In this document: in pieces, positions 9,065-17,282 of the stretch
Layout of the letters: every line of letters starts with the position of its first letter
How positions within the stretch are numbered: position 1 is the stretch's first letter
NCBI RefSeq assembly: GCF_000058485.1
Contig: NC_008278.1
Location: forward strand, 4,582,962 to 4,646,961
DNA: 64,000 nt
DNA from: Frankia alni ACN14a
GTDB taxonomy: Bacteria; Actinomycetota; Actinomycetes; Frankiales; Frankiaceae
Direction: 5' to 3'
Notes under the pieces: model-generated
What the model saw: the letters and a program-made list of their open reading frames with translations, nothing else
Told to the model about the DNA's origin: nothing
Databases searched by the model: none
Position numbers and translations under genes: made by a program

Positions 9065-9991
9065 TCACTTCCCTGGCCGATCCGGATCGAAGCTGCGCCA
9101 GCTGCCCTCTTCGGTGGCCTTCGCACCATACCAGCTTCGTGTCTCGACACTGTCGACCACAGGCACCCCGCGATGGTTGACCCAGACCGGGCCCGTCGGT
9201 GCCTCGACCCGCACGCCCAGCTCGTTGGCCAGACCCTGGGCGATCGGCCTTCTTCCCGCTCCCGTGGAGCACGACAGCAGCCGCACGGAGCGGCTCTGCC
9301 AGGTTTCGTCGACCCGGATGAGATCGGCGAGATCCGCTGCACCGAGCTTCTCCTCGCCCACCCGGAATCCGGCCGAATTGCCGTGTAGATCTGCCGTATA
9401 GAAATCCGGCCGTGGCCTTGTGGTGAGCGCCGATTGGCGCAGCCGCTCGTCGGTCACCTCGAAGAAGGCACGGCCGGCGGGGGTCGGCAGACTCTCGTCG
9501 TAGATCTTCCCGAGTCTGCCCTCGAGCCTGGGAGCCTCGCCAGGACTTCTCGCGTCCCGGCTACTCGCACCGTCCGACAGTCCCAGTCCCAGTCCCCTTG
9601 GACTTTCCGCGGCTGCCGCCGCAGCACCCCCACGATCGGAGGTCGGACCTACCGGCAACATCCGATCAACCGCTTGATCGAGTTTTGCAAGTTTCTCCTC
9701 GATCGCGGAGGCGGCACCCGCCGACCTTGAGGAGGGCGGCTCCGGTGAACCGGCACGTACATCTCTTTGCCGGGCCGGGTGCTCACGTGCATCCAGCCTG
9801 GAGTCGATCCGTGCTCGGTCACCTGACGGGGCCGCCGGCGAGCCAGGGCCTCCTTCACCGCCAGCCCGCGCCGCCGAACTGTCCAGCAGGCCGAGTTTCC
9901 TCTCGATCTCGGCCGCCGACGATGGTGAATGGCCGGAGTCCCTCCGGCCTGCCGGCGCCCCGACGTCCAGTAACCCTTCATCACGGGCCAT
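9065..9991 (-). CDS. Predicted polymorphic-toxin-like effector with caspase/CHAT-like C-terminus
   Basis: A 308-residue protein. Residues 1-160 are low-complexity with two short helical repeats (EIERKLGLLD and AIEEKLAKLD). The C-terminal 140 residues are compact. A strand ending in DLHGN (His203), a helical stretch, then VRLLSCSTGAG (Cys241), IAQGLANELGV and APTGPVWV follow. Strand-His-Gly, about 38 residues, strand-LLSC is the order of the His/Cys dyad in CHAT and caspase-like peptidases, so a cysteine-peptidase effector is inferred. No WXG100, LXG, RHS or signal sequence is seen, so delivery is unclear and the N-terminus may be truncated. A GTG at 9997 would add two residues. Confidence 0.55.
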   Translation of the reverse strand: MARDEGLLDVGAPAGRRDSGHSPSSAAEIERKLGLLDSSAARAGGEGGPGSPAAPSGDRARIDSRLDAREHPARQRDVRAGSPEPPSSRSAGAASAIEEKLAKLDQAVDRMLPVGPTSDRGGAAAAAAESPRGLGLGLSDGASSRDARSPGEAPRLEGRLGKIYDESLPTPAGRAFFEVTDERLRQSALTTRPRPDFYTADLHGNSAGFRVGEEKLGAADLADLIRVDETWQSRSVRLLSCSTGAGRRPIAQGLANELGVRVEAPTGPVWVNHRGVPVVDSVETRSWYGAKATEEGSWRSFDPDRPGK

Positions 9992-10240
9992 CGGCACTCA
10001 CCGCACCAGTATTGCCGCTCGTGCCCTTCCACTGCCAGGCAGATCGGATGGGAAGGCCAGGGCTACTTGCGGAGGACAAGCCGCCCACAGTGCCGTGCCG
10101 CGGCTGGCCAGCCCGACGAGGGTGGATCCCGCGACACGGCACAGTCTTGCCTGATCACTACTTCGTCCCCCGGCCCCACCGTCCCTCGCAGCCGCCGGCG
10201 ATCACGCCGGTGTCCTCAGTACAGGAACAAGGGCGGACTG

Positions 10241-10663
10241 TCAGCCGGCGGGCTGGAGGGACCAGCCGCGGTCCTCCTCGAAGTTCGGCGACAGGGCTAC
10301 CAGCGGCGGGAAGATCAGTGCCGGGTGTAGTCCGAGGGTGAGGTCGTTCTCGACGACGCCGATGGTCACCGTGCCCGGCCGCGGGCCGTCGACGATCCGC
10401 CATTCACGGGCCTCCGGGAGGGGGCGGACCCGCTCGAAGACGTCCGGGGAGCCGTCGAAGCCGACGAAGAGCGGCGCGGAGGTCTGCCGGATCGTGTAGG
10501 TGTTGTTGCCGTTGCTGCCGTTTCCGGTCTGCTGGATCTCCCATTCCTGCCCGGGGCCCTCGCCCGGCAGGAGGAAGATGTTGTTGCGGTCGGGCGCGCT
10601 CAGAGTCAGGTTCTCCCGGCCGTCGATGCGGATCCGGTACACGCCGTCAGCGATCTTTCCCAC
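10241..10663 (-). CDS. Peptidase-inhibitor-like beta-trefoil protein (I66 type), copy 1
   Basis: A 140-residue single-domain protein of short beta strands: GVYRIRIDGRENLTL, then EWEIQQTGN, TIRQTSAPLFVGFDG, and a conserved end with PALIFPPLVALSPNFEEDRGW. The pattern resembles the I66 (cospin-type) inhibitor family, fungal trypsin inhibitors with bacterial relatives; inhibition is inferred. It is paralogous to the gene at 11307. GTG at 10663 was chosen because both copies have CCCCGTTTC (plus strand) exactly six bases upstream of the start and align from there; a TTG two codons earlier is not shared. Confidence 0.7.
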   Translation of the reverse strand: MGKIADGVYRIRIDGRENLTLSAPDRNNIFLLPGEGPGQEWEIQQTGNGSNGNNTYTIRQTSAPLFVGFDGSPDVFERVRPLPEAREWRIVDGPRPGTVTIGVVENDLTLGLHPALIFPPLVALSPNFEEDRGWSLQPAG

Positions 10664-11306
10664 GGTCAACCCCGTTTCTGGTCGTCAAACAGCCGGACGT
10701 GACACGGCCGGCTTCGGGCGAGATGATGCCACGCCGCGGCGGGATCTCCCCTTTCGCGGCCGATACCGGCATGGTGCCGGTGTGGCGGGTGCTGCGACGC
10801 GCTCGGGCAGGTGGATGCGCGGTGAAACAGGAGGTTCGGAGGTGAGGTGCGCGGCCCGTGGCGCCGGCCACCATCATGCCCGTGCACGGTCCGGCAGGTC
10901 GTGCGCGCCACACCCGGATTCCGCGAGTACGCGAATTGACCACGACCGGGTTTTCTCGTCGCTCTCGTACTGGCCCGTCCCCCGATCCCGCCGCTTCCCG
11001 TCCTTGCGGGGAAGATCGATGATGAGGTCGAGGCCGTCCGTTGAGCCACACGACGAGATCACGCATGGGCGATGAGGTATTTCCACCGGGCTCGCGGAGG
11101 GAAAACCACCAGGCGAAGGCGGTGAATGCGCCGCAAGACACTCTGGCCGACTACGCCGCGGACGACCAGGGCGGGTCATCCACGGCGCGGGCGGCCGGTC
11201 CGCAGCAGCCGGCCGCACGTCCGGTCGGTCGGTCGGTCGGTCGGCCGGTCAGTCAGTCAGTCAGTCAGTCAGAACTCCCGAGGGGCCCCGGGTGGGACGG
11301 TCGTGG
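10664..11306. other. Intergenic region between the two I66-like copies
   Basis: About 640 bases. Frames longer than 100 codons exist on both strands but are compositionally unlike the neighbours and show no family signature. It holds the leader of copy 1 next to 10664 and a tetranucleotide microsatellite at 11223-11272. It may contain decayed coding sequence. Confidence 0.5.
11223..11272. repeat. Tetranucleotide microsatellite (GGTC)n-(AGTC)n
   Basis: Five GGTC units, one GGCC, one GGTC, then five AGTC units and a half unit, about 50 bases without interruption, ending 34 bases before the stop codon of the convergent-side I66-like gene. Such tracts slip during replication. Because it lies outside the coding sequence it could at most alter the 3' end of the transcript. 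Confidence 0.9.
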
Positions 11307-11708
11307 CTAGTCGATTTTCTCGAAGCTCCAGCCCTTGTCCTCGCCGAAGGACGGCGAGAGCGCGATCAGCGGCGGGAAGACGAGCGCCGGGTGCAGCCCC
11401 AGCGTCAGCCCACTGTCCGGCGCGCCGATGGTGAAGGTTCCGGACTGCGGGCCGTCGATGATCCGCCATTCGCTCGGCTGGCCGGACACCCGAACGCGTT
11501 CGAAGGTCTCCGGCTCGCCGTCGAAGCCGAGAAAGTGCGACGAGTCCGCCGGACGGATCACCCAGGTCTCCTTCTCCGTCTTCTGGACGTGCCATGCCTG
11601 CCGGTCGGTACGCTCCGGCAGAAGAACGGCATCACCGCCACCGAAGGCGGTCAGGATCTGCCGCCCGTCAAGCGTGATGCGATAAACACCGTCGCCGACA
11701 CCTGCCAT
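11307..11708 (-). CDS. Peptidase-inhibitor-like beta-trefoil protein (I66 type), copy 2
   Basis: A 133-residue paralogue of the gene at 10241, with the same strand order: GVYRITLDGRQILTAF, HVQKTEKETWVIRPADS, FLGFDGEPETFERVRV, EWRIIDGPQSGTFTIG, and the shared tail ALVFPPLIALSPSFGEDKGW. The two copies match across the whole length and in the short 5' leader, so they come from a duplication. No signal peptide is visible, so any inhibited protease would be cytoplasmic or met after lysis or export. ATG at 11708. Confidence 0.7.
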   Translation of the reverse strand: MAGVGDGVYRITLDGRQILTAFGGGDAVLLPERTDRQAWHVQKTEKETWVIRPADSSHFLGFDGEPETFERVRVSGQPSEWRIIDGPQSGTFTIGAPDSGLTLGLHPALVFPPLIALSPSFGEDKGWSFEKID

Positions 11709-11985
11709 GCTCCACCCCGTTTCCTGGTGCGCGGACAAACCAACCGACAAGCGTCGAGGTTCCTCGCGAGAATCACCATTGATGTCAAATCGATTGTTCG
11801 TGGGTGGGATCCCGCCGTCAACCTGAATGAGGATTTCAGATCGGATCCGTGACGGACACGTCGAGATCCTTCACGAACACCAGGGATAACCCGGGCGAAA
11901 AAGCTCCACACTTCCTGCCCGACGGCGGCAGAACATGGCAGGTGCGCCGAGCAGGTGACGAATTCCCCCAAACACCCCGTCGCCG

Positions 11986-12267
11986 TCAGCCGGGCGGATC
12001 CTGGGCTCGGTCGTCGAACGGACCGGGCGGGTAGATCGCTCGCAACCGCCCGTCGAAGTCCTCGGCAGGGTTCCAGCGGTGCAGGAAGGGTCCGAGATCG
12101 CGGGCGAGAAGGTTCCGGCGGGCGTCGCCCGGCGTCGGTAGCACGCAGGCGGCGAGCGCCCGGGGCCGGAACTGACAACGTGTGCCGGCGCGGACGAGCA
12201 GCTGCCAGAGTTCCTCGCCGAGCAGGGCCCGCATTCCCCGCCGGACAGGTCGGATGACATCGGACAT
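11986..12267 (-). CDS. Hypothetical 93-residue protein
   Basis: A frame with plausible protein character (ELWQLLVRAGTRCQFRP, then HRWNPAEDFDGRLRAIYPPG) but no family I recognise. It may belong to the accessory stretch that includes the I66-like genes, since it lies on the same strand 277 bases upstream of copy 2. The ribosome-binding site before ATG 12267 is weak. It could also be a remnant. Confidence 0.35.
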   Translation of the reverse strand: MSDVIRPVRRGMRALLGEELWQLLVRAGTRCQFRPRALAACVLPTPGDARRNLLARDLGPFLHRWNPAEDFDGRLRAIYPPGPFDDRAQDPPG

Positions 12268-12430
12268 TCCGCAGGGTTATCGCAGCCGACGAGACCGACG
12301 CCGAACCGAGAACGGATTCGGGTGACTGCCGTGACGCATTGCACCGGTATGAGACGAAGATCCTCATTGACGTCGCTGTCGCGCCGTCTGAGCGCCGTCG
12401 CGGCGGCCGTTGGCGAGGATGTGCCGCAGC

Positions 12431-13522
12431 TCAGTGGCGGTTCGCCGGCCTCGGAAACGCCGTCAGCCGCCAGCAGTGCGCCGCGCGAGCACGAGCCATC
12501 CAGCGCCTCGGGCGCTGCCACGGCAGGGACGAGCTCAGGGACTCGACCGGCAACCGGTGTCCCGCCGGTGACGGGGGCTCGGTCGGCGACATGGACCCCG
12601 CCGGCGACGCGAACCCGGGCGGCGACGGGGACCCGGGCGAGGTCGCCGACTGCGATGCGGACAGCGCGTGAGCGGGTGCCGGTGCGGGTGCGGGTGCGTG
12701 CATGGGCGCCGGTGCCGCTGCGGCGCGGGCGGCGCGGCGGCGCAGGGCGGGGATGACGGCGGCGAGTGCGCCGAGAGCGAGGGCGGCGGTGTGGCCGATC
12801 CCGTCGAGCTCGCCGTCGGTCACCCCGTACATCATCGCGGGGGCGACGGCGACGAGCGTGGCGCCGGCGACCGTGCGCAGCCGGCGGGGGGTGGGCAGCG
12901 CGACCAGGGCGGCCAGCGCCGCACCGGCGGCGTAGCTCGGGCCGACGTCGAGCACGTGCAGCGCGCTGGACGGCAGGTCACCGGTGACGACCCGAAGCCC
13001 CAGGATCCCCTCGGAGATCAGCGTCGCCGCGGTGTGGCCGCCGAACGCGACCGCGAGCGCCGCGACGCTTCCGACCGTCGCCTCCAACCCGCCGACGGCC
13101 AGGGCGGCGAACGCCAGCCACGGCGCCACCGGCCCGTCGGTCACCCAGGGGATGCTGCCGACGAGGACTCCGACAGGATGGTGCAGCATCTGGTGCAACG
13201 TCGTGCTCGTCGCCCACTGCCAGCGGGTGGCACGATGCGGGTCGACTCCGCGCAGCACCCTCGCCGCGAGGAGCAGGGTGAGCAGGGCGGTCGTCACCGG
13301 GAAGCGCCGCGGCGAAGCGTGCAGCCACGACAGCGCCGCCCTCGCCGCAGTCCGGTGGTCGGCCGAACCCTCGCGCGACGACGCCTTGCGCGACGACGAC
13401 GCCTTGCGCGACGGCAGGGCGGCGGCGCGCGGCGAGGCGGTGGTCAGGTACGCGGCGTCGCGGCGCCCACCCGGCAGCATCACCGAACACCCCCGCCCCA
13501 CGAGGATCACTGTCACCGTCAT
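12431..13522 (-). CDS. Rhomboid-like multi-pass membrane protein
   Basis: About 363 residues. After a charged N-terminus comes a rhomboid-like core with several hydrophobic helices (TTALLTLLLAARVL; WLAFAALAVGGLEATVGSV; LAALVALPTPRRL; ALALGALAAVIPAL). The segment with a conserved H (ALAVAFGGHTAATLI) is present but no clear GxSG serine motif, so proteolysis is doubtful. The C-terminal 90 residues are Pro/Ala/Ser-rich. It is the last gene of an operon with the esterase and the MprF-like gene. ATG at 13522 follows a GGGAGG ten bases upstream; ATGs at 13594 and 13582 are alternatives. Confidence 0.65.
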   Translation of the reverse strand: MTVTVILVGRGCSVMLPGGRRDAAYLTTASPRAAALPSRKASSSRKASSREGSADHRTAARAALSWLHASPRRFPVTTALLTLLLAARVLRGVDPHRATRWQWATSTTLHQMLHHPVGVLVGSIPWVTDGPVAPWLAFAALAVGGLEATVGSVAALAVAFGGHTAATLISEGILGLRVVTGDLPSSALHVLDVGPSYAAGAALAALVALPTPRRLRTVAGATLVAVAPAMMYGVTDGELDGIGHTAALALGALAAVIPALRRRAARAAAAPAPMHAPAPAPAPAHALSASQSATSPGSPSPPGFASPAGSMSPTEPPSPAGHRLPVESLSSSLPWQRPRRWMARARAAHCWRLTAFPRPANRH

Positions 13523-13609
13523 GACATCGTGACCTCCCGGGGCATTCCCTGCCACCCGTCGCGGCAGCGTGGATGTGCCCATCGCCACATCCACCCGCGG
13601 CGGGCCGGG

Positions 13610-14737
13610 TCAGGCCGCCGCGGGGACCCCGGTGCCCGGGCGGAGTGCCGCACGCGCCGCCGGCAGCCCGACGGGGACGCCGGACGCCGGCGCGAGCGCC
13701 CAGGCCAGGCCGTCGCGCAGCGCCGGGCGCCAGACGCCGAAATCGTGCGCGCCGGGGCGAAGCCGCAGGCGGACGGTGAATCCCGGCCGCGCGCCCAGGA
13801 TCGACGCCATCGCCCGGGTGTCCCCCAGCGCCTCGTGGTCGCCGAGGCCGCAGTCGAACCAGATGCGCATCGGCGGGTCCGGCGCCAGGGTGGCGGCGTA
13901 GCGGGCGGGGGTGTTCGCCTCGACGACCTGGGCGAGGTCGAGACGGTGGCCGAACAGCCCGACCATGCCCCCGTCGTGGGTGGGCCGGTCCATGCCGGAC
14001 ATGTCGACGATCGTTCCGACCAGGTCACGATGGCGCAGGCCGAGGTTCAACGCGCAGAAGCCGCCGGCGGACATGCCGGCGAAGACCCGGTCGGCGCGGT
14101 CGGGCAGGGCACGCAGCCGGGCGTCGACCGTCGGGATCACGTCGTCGACGACGTAGGTCTCGATGTGCTCGCCGGGCCGGTCGACGCATTCGCTGTCGTC
14201 GAGCCAGCCGTGGCTCAGCCGCGGGGCGACGAGGATCACCGGCCGGTGGTCGTCCGCGAGCCAGGCGCCGGTCTGCGCGGCCCGGTTCGCCCGGTACCAG
14301 TCGACCGGCACCCCCGGCGAACCGTGCAGCAGGTAGACCACCGGAAAGCGGGCGTGCGGCTCGGTGAAGTACTGCGGCGGCAGGTAGACCAGCGCCTGCT
14401 GGACCCCGAAGCCGCTACGGACCCCGGGCACCGGCAGGTCGACGACCGAACCGTGCGGATGGGTCCGCGCCGGTGTGGCGGTGACCGCGTCGTGGGTCGA
14501 CGCGGTCGGCCAGGACCTGACCCCGATCACGTCGTCGACCCGCGGCAGGTACCCGTAGTGGGCGTTGACGAGGTCCGCGGCGGTGGCGAGGGTGAGCACG
14601 ACGGCGACCCCCGCCATCCCGGCCGTGACGGCCCGCCGTCCGCGCCGCGCGAACCGCAGGCAGCCCACCCAGGCCGCCAGCGTCGCGCCCGCGAACGCCA
14701 ACAGGAACCACTTCCCAATGATGACCAAGGAGCCCAC
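13610..14737 (-). CDS. Membrane-anchored alpha/beta-hydrolase esterase
   Basis: A 375-residue protein. Two or three N-terminal hydrophobic helices (residues about 5-60) anchor an esterase-D/antigen-85-like domain. The oxyanion region is PVVYLLHGSPG, the nucleophile elbow is FAGMSAGGFCAL (GxSxG), and the C-terminal catalytic histidine is in RLRPGAHDFGVW. It lies 66 bases after the MprF-like gene. Hydrolases paired with aminoacyl-phosphatidylglycerol synthases are known in actinobacteria, so a role in trimming modified membrane lipids is inferred. ATG at 14737. Confidence 0.82.
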   Translation of the reverse strand: MGSLVIIGKWFLLAFAGATLAAWVGCLRFARRGRRAVTAGMAGVAVVLTLATAADLVNAHYGYLPRVDDVIGVRSWPTASTHDAVTATPARTHPHGSVVDLPVPGVRSGFGVQQALVYLPPQYFTEPHARFPVVYLLHGSPGVPVDWYRANRAAQTGAWLADDHRPVILVAPRLSHGWLDDSECVDRPGEHIETYVVDDVIPTVDARLRALPDRADRVFAGMSAGGFCALNLGLRHRDLVGTIVDMSGMDRPTHDGGMVGLFGHRLDLAQVVEANTPARYAATLAPDPPMRIWFDCGLGDHEALGDTRAMASILGARPGFTVRLRLRPGAHDFGVWRPALRDGLAWALAPASGVPVGLPAARAALRPGTGVPAAA

Positions 14738-14803
14738 ACCACACCCCCGCAGCGCCGTCCGAGTCCGCCCGCAGTCCGTGTCCGAGTCCGCTCACCGGCG
14801 GGG

Positions 14804-16867
14804 TCAGGGGGCGCCCGACGCCTGCGTCGGTTCCTCCTCGGGCAGGTGGGGCTCGCGGCCGGGGCGGCGGGCGGCGGCGAGCAGCGCGCCGGGGCGAGGA
14901 AGGTGGTCGCGCCAGCGGGGCCAGACGAGGAACGCCTCGGCCTCGAGCATCGCCAGGGCGATCCGCGGCAGTTCGGCGGTCGACGGATAGCACACGAACC
15001 GGGGCTGCCAGGTGGGCTGGAACTTGGCGTTGAACCGGTAGAGGCTGTCGATCTGGAACCAGCGCGACAGGAACATCAGCGTGCCGCGCCAGGAGCGGAC
15101 CACCGGCCCGGCGCCGAGGCGCTCGCCGCGTTCGAGGGCAGAGCGGAAGAACGCAAAGTTCAACGACACCCGCGCCACGCCGAGCTGCGGCGCCTGGCGC
15201 AGGGTGCTGACGATGAGGAACTCGTTCAGGCCGTTGTCGGCCGCACGGTCGCGCCGCATGGCGTCGAGGGACAGCCCGTCACGCCCCCACGGCACGAAGT
15301 GCAGCAGCGCGCGCAGCCGCGGCTCGGCGTCGGACGAAATCCCTGCGGCGGACGGAATCCCTACGGCGGACGCCGATCCGTCGGGCGCGGCCCCGGTGCC
15401 GGCGTCCCGCGCCGGGCTCTCGTAGGCGAGGACGACGACGCAGTCGCCGTCCTCGCCGTCGCCCAGGCGGCCGAGTGCCATCGAGAAGCCGCGTTCGGTC
15501 TCGCTGCCGCGCCATGCCGCCGCCTGGGCCTTCAGCCGCGCGACGTCGGGCGGCGCGAGATCGCGAACCCGACGGGCGACGGCCGTGTACCCGGCGCGTT
15601 CCACCCGCGCGACGGCCTGGCGGACGTTGCGCATCGCCCGACCGTCCAGAGTGAACGTGGCGGCGTCGACCACAGCCTCGTCGCCGAACTCCAGCGCGGT
15701 CAGTCCGGCGCGGGTCCACGCCGTGCCGCCGGCCTCCGAGCAGCCGATCACCGCCGGGGTCCAGGCGTGGTCGGCAGCCTCGCGCAGGAACTCGCGGATC
15801 GCCCCCGGCCATGCCTCCCGGTCCCCGAGCGGATCGCCGCTGGCGAGCATCACGCCGGAGACCACCCGATAGGCCACGCACGCCTTGCCGGACGGCGACC
15901 AGATCACCGACTTGTCGGAACGCAGCACGAAGTAGCCGAGCGAGTCGGCGTCACCGTGCCGAGCGAGCAACGCCCGCACCCGCGCCCGGTCCTCCTCGGT
16001 CAGCCGCGGCCGCGGCTGGGGTGGACGCAGCGCCAGGTAGCCGGTGGTGCCGATGGTCACCACGCCCAGGGTGAGCAGCACCCGGTCGGCGAGGTCGGCG
16101 AACCGGTCGGAGGTGAAGTGCAGGGGGCCGGGGACCCCGACGAGCCCGAGCACGATCTGTTCTAGCTGGGCCGACCAGGCGTGCGGGCCGGCGATGCGGT
16201 GCTCGCGCAGGTGCAGCAGCAGGAAGCCGATCACGATCGAGACGGCGGTGAGCAGCAGGCCGACACCAAGGGCCCGCCAGCGGGTCGTCGGGTCGCCCTT
16301 GGCCCGAAACTCCCCGCGCACCAGCACGAGCGCGCCGAACAGGGCCGCCGACGCCGACGCCTCGTCGTAGTCGAGCCCCTTGGCGACGTGCAGCAGGACG
16401 CTCAACCCGAGCAGGACGACGACGGCCCGCCACGCCCGCCGCTTGCGCCGACGCAACCCGGCGGCGAGCAGGACCAGCAGCATGCCGACGACGACGGTGA
16501 AGGCCGCCGCCTGCCGGGACGCAGCCGCCGGCAGCAGAACCCGCAGGTCCGCCAGGCGGGACCGCCATTCGGGGGTCAGCGCGGACACCACGTCGGCCAG
16601 CCCGACGGCCAGGGTGAGCAGCGCCGCGACCCGCGGCACCCACGGCCGACCCCACGCTGGCAGGCCCGGACGCCGGCGCCCGCGGGCGTCGCGCGGACCC
16701 GGCCGGAGGGCGCCGGGCCCGCCGCCGGTCTCGCCGGCGGCGTCCGGGCCCGGGTGGACCCCACGGGCCACGACCGACCCGGGCACTCGGGCGGTGAAGG
16801 GCGCGCGCCCCCGCGCACGCCGCCGACCGAGTTCCGTGCCGGGTCCGGCCCCGCTGGAGCTACTCAT
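14804..16867 (-). CDS. MprF-like aminoacyl-lipid synthase (DUF2156)
   Basis: A 687-residue membrane protein. The first 65 residues are basic and disordered, then about six transmembrane helices (residues 70-330), then a large soluble DUF2156 double-GNAT domain beginning RVRALLARHGDADSLGYF and containing SPSGKACVAYRVVSGVMLASGDP and a conserved LRQAPQLGVARVSLNFAFF. This is the plan of phosphatidylglycerol lysyl/alanyltransferases, which move an amino acid from aminoacyl-tRNA to membrane lipid and raise resistance to cationic peptides. Which amino acid is used is not visible. It heads an operon with the esterase and the rhomboid-like gene. ATG 16867 or 16876. Confidence 0.85.
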   Translation of the reverse strand: MSSSSGAGPGTELGRRRARGRAPFTARVPGSVVARGVHPGPDAAGETGGGPGALRPGPRDARGRRRPGLPAWGRPWVPRVAALLTLAVGLADVVSALTPEWRSRLADLRVLLPAAASRQAAAFTVVVGMLLVLLAAGLRRRKRRAWRAVVVLLGLSVLLHVAKGLDYDEASASAALFGALVLVRGEFRAKGDPTTRWRALGVGLLLTAVSIVIGFLLLHLREHRIAGPHAWSAQLEQIVLGLVGVPGPLHFTSDRFADLADRVLLTLGVVTIGTTGYLALRPPQPRPRLTEEDRARVRALLARHGDADSLGYFVLRSDKSVIWSPSGKACVAYRVVSGVMLASGDPLGDREAWPGAIREFLREAADHAWTPAVIGCSEAGGTAWTRAGLTALEFGDEAVVDAATFTLDGRAMRNVRQAVARVERAGYTAVARRVRDLAPPDVARLKAQAAAWRGSETERGFSMALGRLGDGEDGDCVVVLAYESPARDAGTGAAPDGSASAVGIPSAAGISSDAEPRLRALLHFVPWGRDGLSLDAMRRDRAADNGLNEFLIVSTLRQAPQLGVARVSLNFAFFRSALERGERLGAGPVVRSWRGTLMFLSRWFQIDSLYRFNAKFQPTWQPRFVCYPSTAELPRIALAMLEAEAFLVWPRWRDHLPRPGALLAAARRPGREPHLPEEEPTQASGAP

Positions 16868-17282
16868 GTATGGCATCGTCCCCCGAGGTCACGACAGCGA
16901 TGGCAGATGGTCCGCCGAGACGATAAACCGCCGCTCGATCGCTCCCGCGACGAACCACCCGAACGTGACCGTCCGGTACGCAAAAGCCGGCAGGACGGCG
17001 TCGCAGACCTGCGGCTCCCGCGACCGGGGTAGCGCCGACATCACCCACCGTGCCCCCAATACGGGGTGGAACGCACCACTACCGACCAAGGTGCACGCAT
17101 CGCGGTCACCCGGCACGGATCCGCACTCCTGCCGCCCGGGTGTCCCGTGGTGTGCTGTTCGGCACCCCGCCGGCACGGGTCACGCAGGGCGCGGGAACGG
17201 GGGGCACCGCAGCGACGCCGGAGACGGAGCGACGGGGGAGACGGATGGCCCGGTCAACGACGGAGCACGGGAGCGGATCGCC
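16868..17282. other. Divergent promoter region
   Basis: 415 bases between the MprF-like operon (leftward) and the parA operon (rightward). No credible gene on either strand. The centre, about 16900-17000, is less GC-rich. Both promoters must lie here but no confident -35/-10 pair is claimed. Confidence 0.5.

Noticed and set aside
12668-16165. Plus-strand frame of over 1100 codons
   Set aside because: It is antisense to the rhomboid-like, esterase and MprF-like genes, all of which show family motifs; the long frame is due to codon bias.
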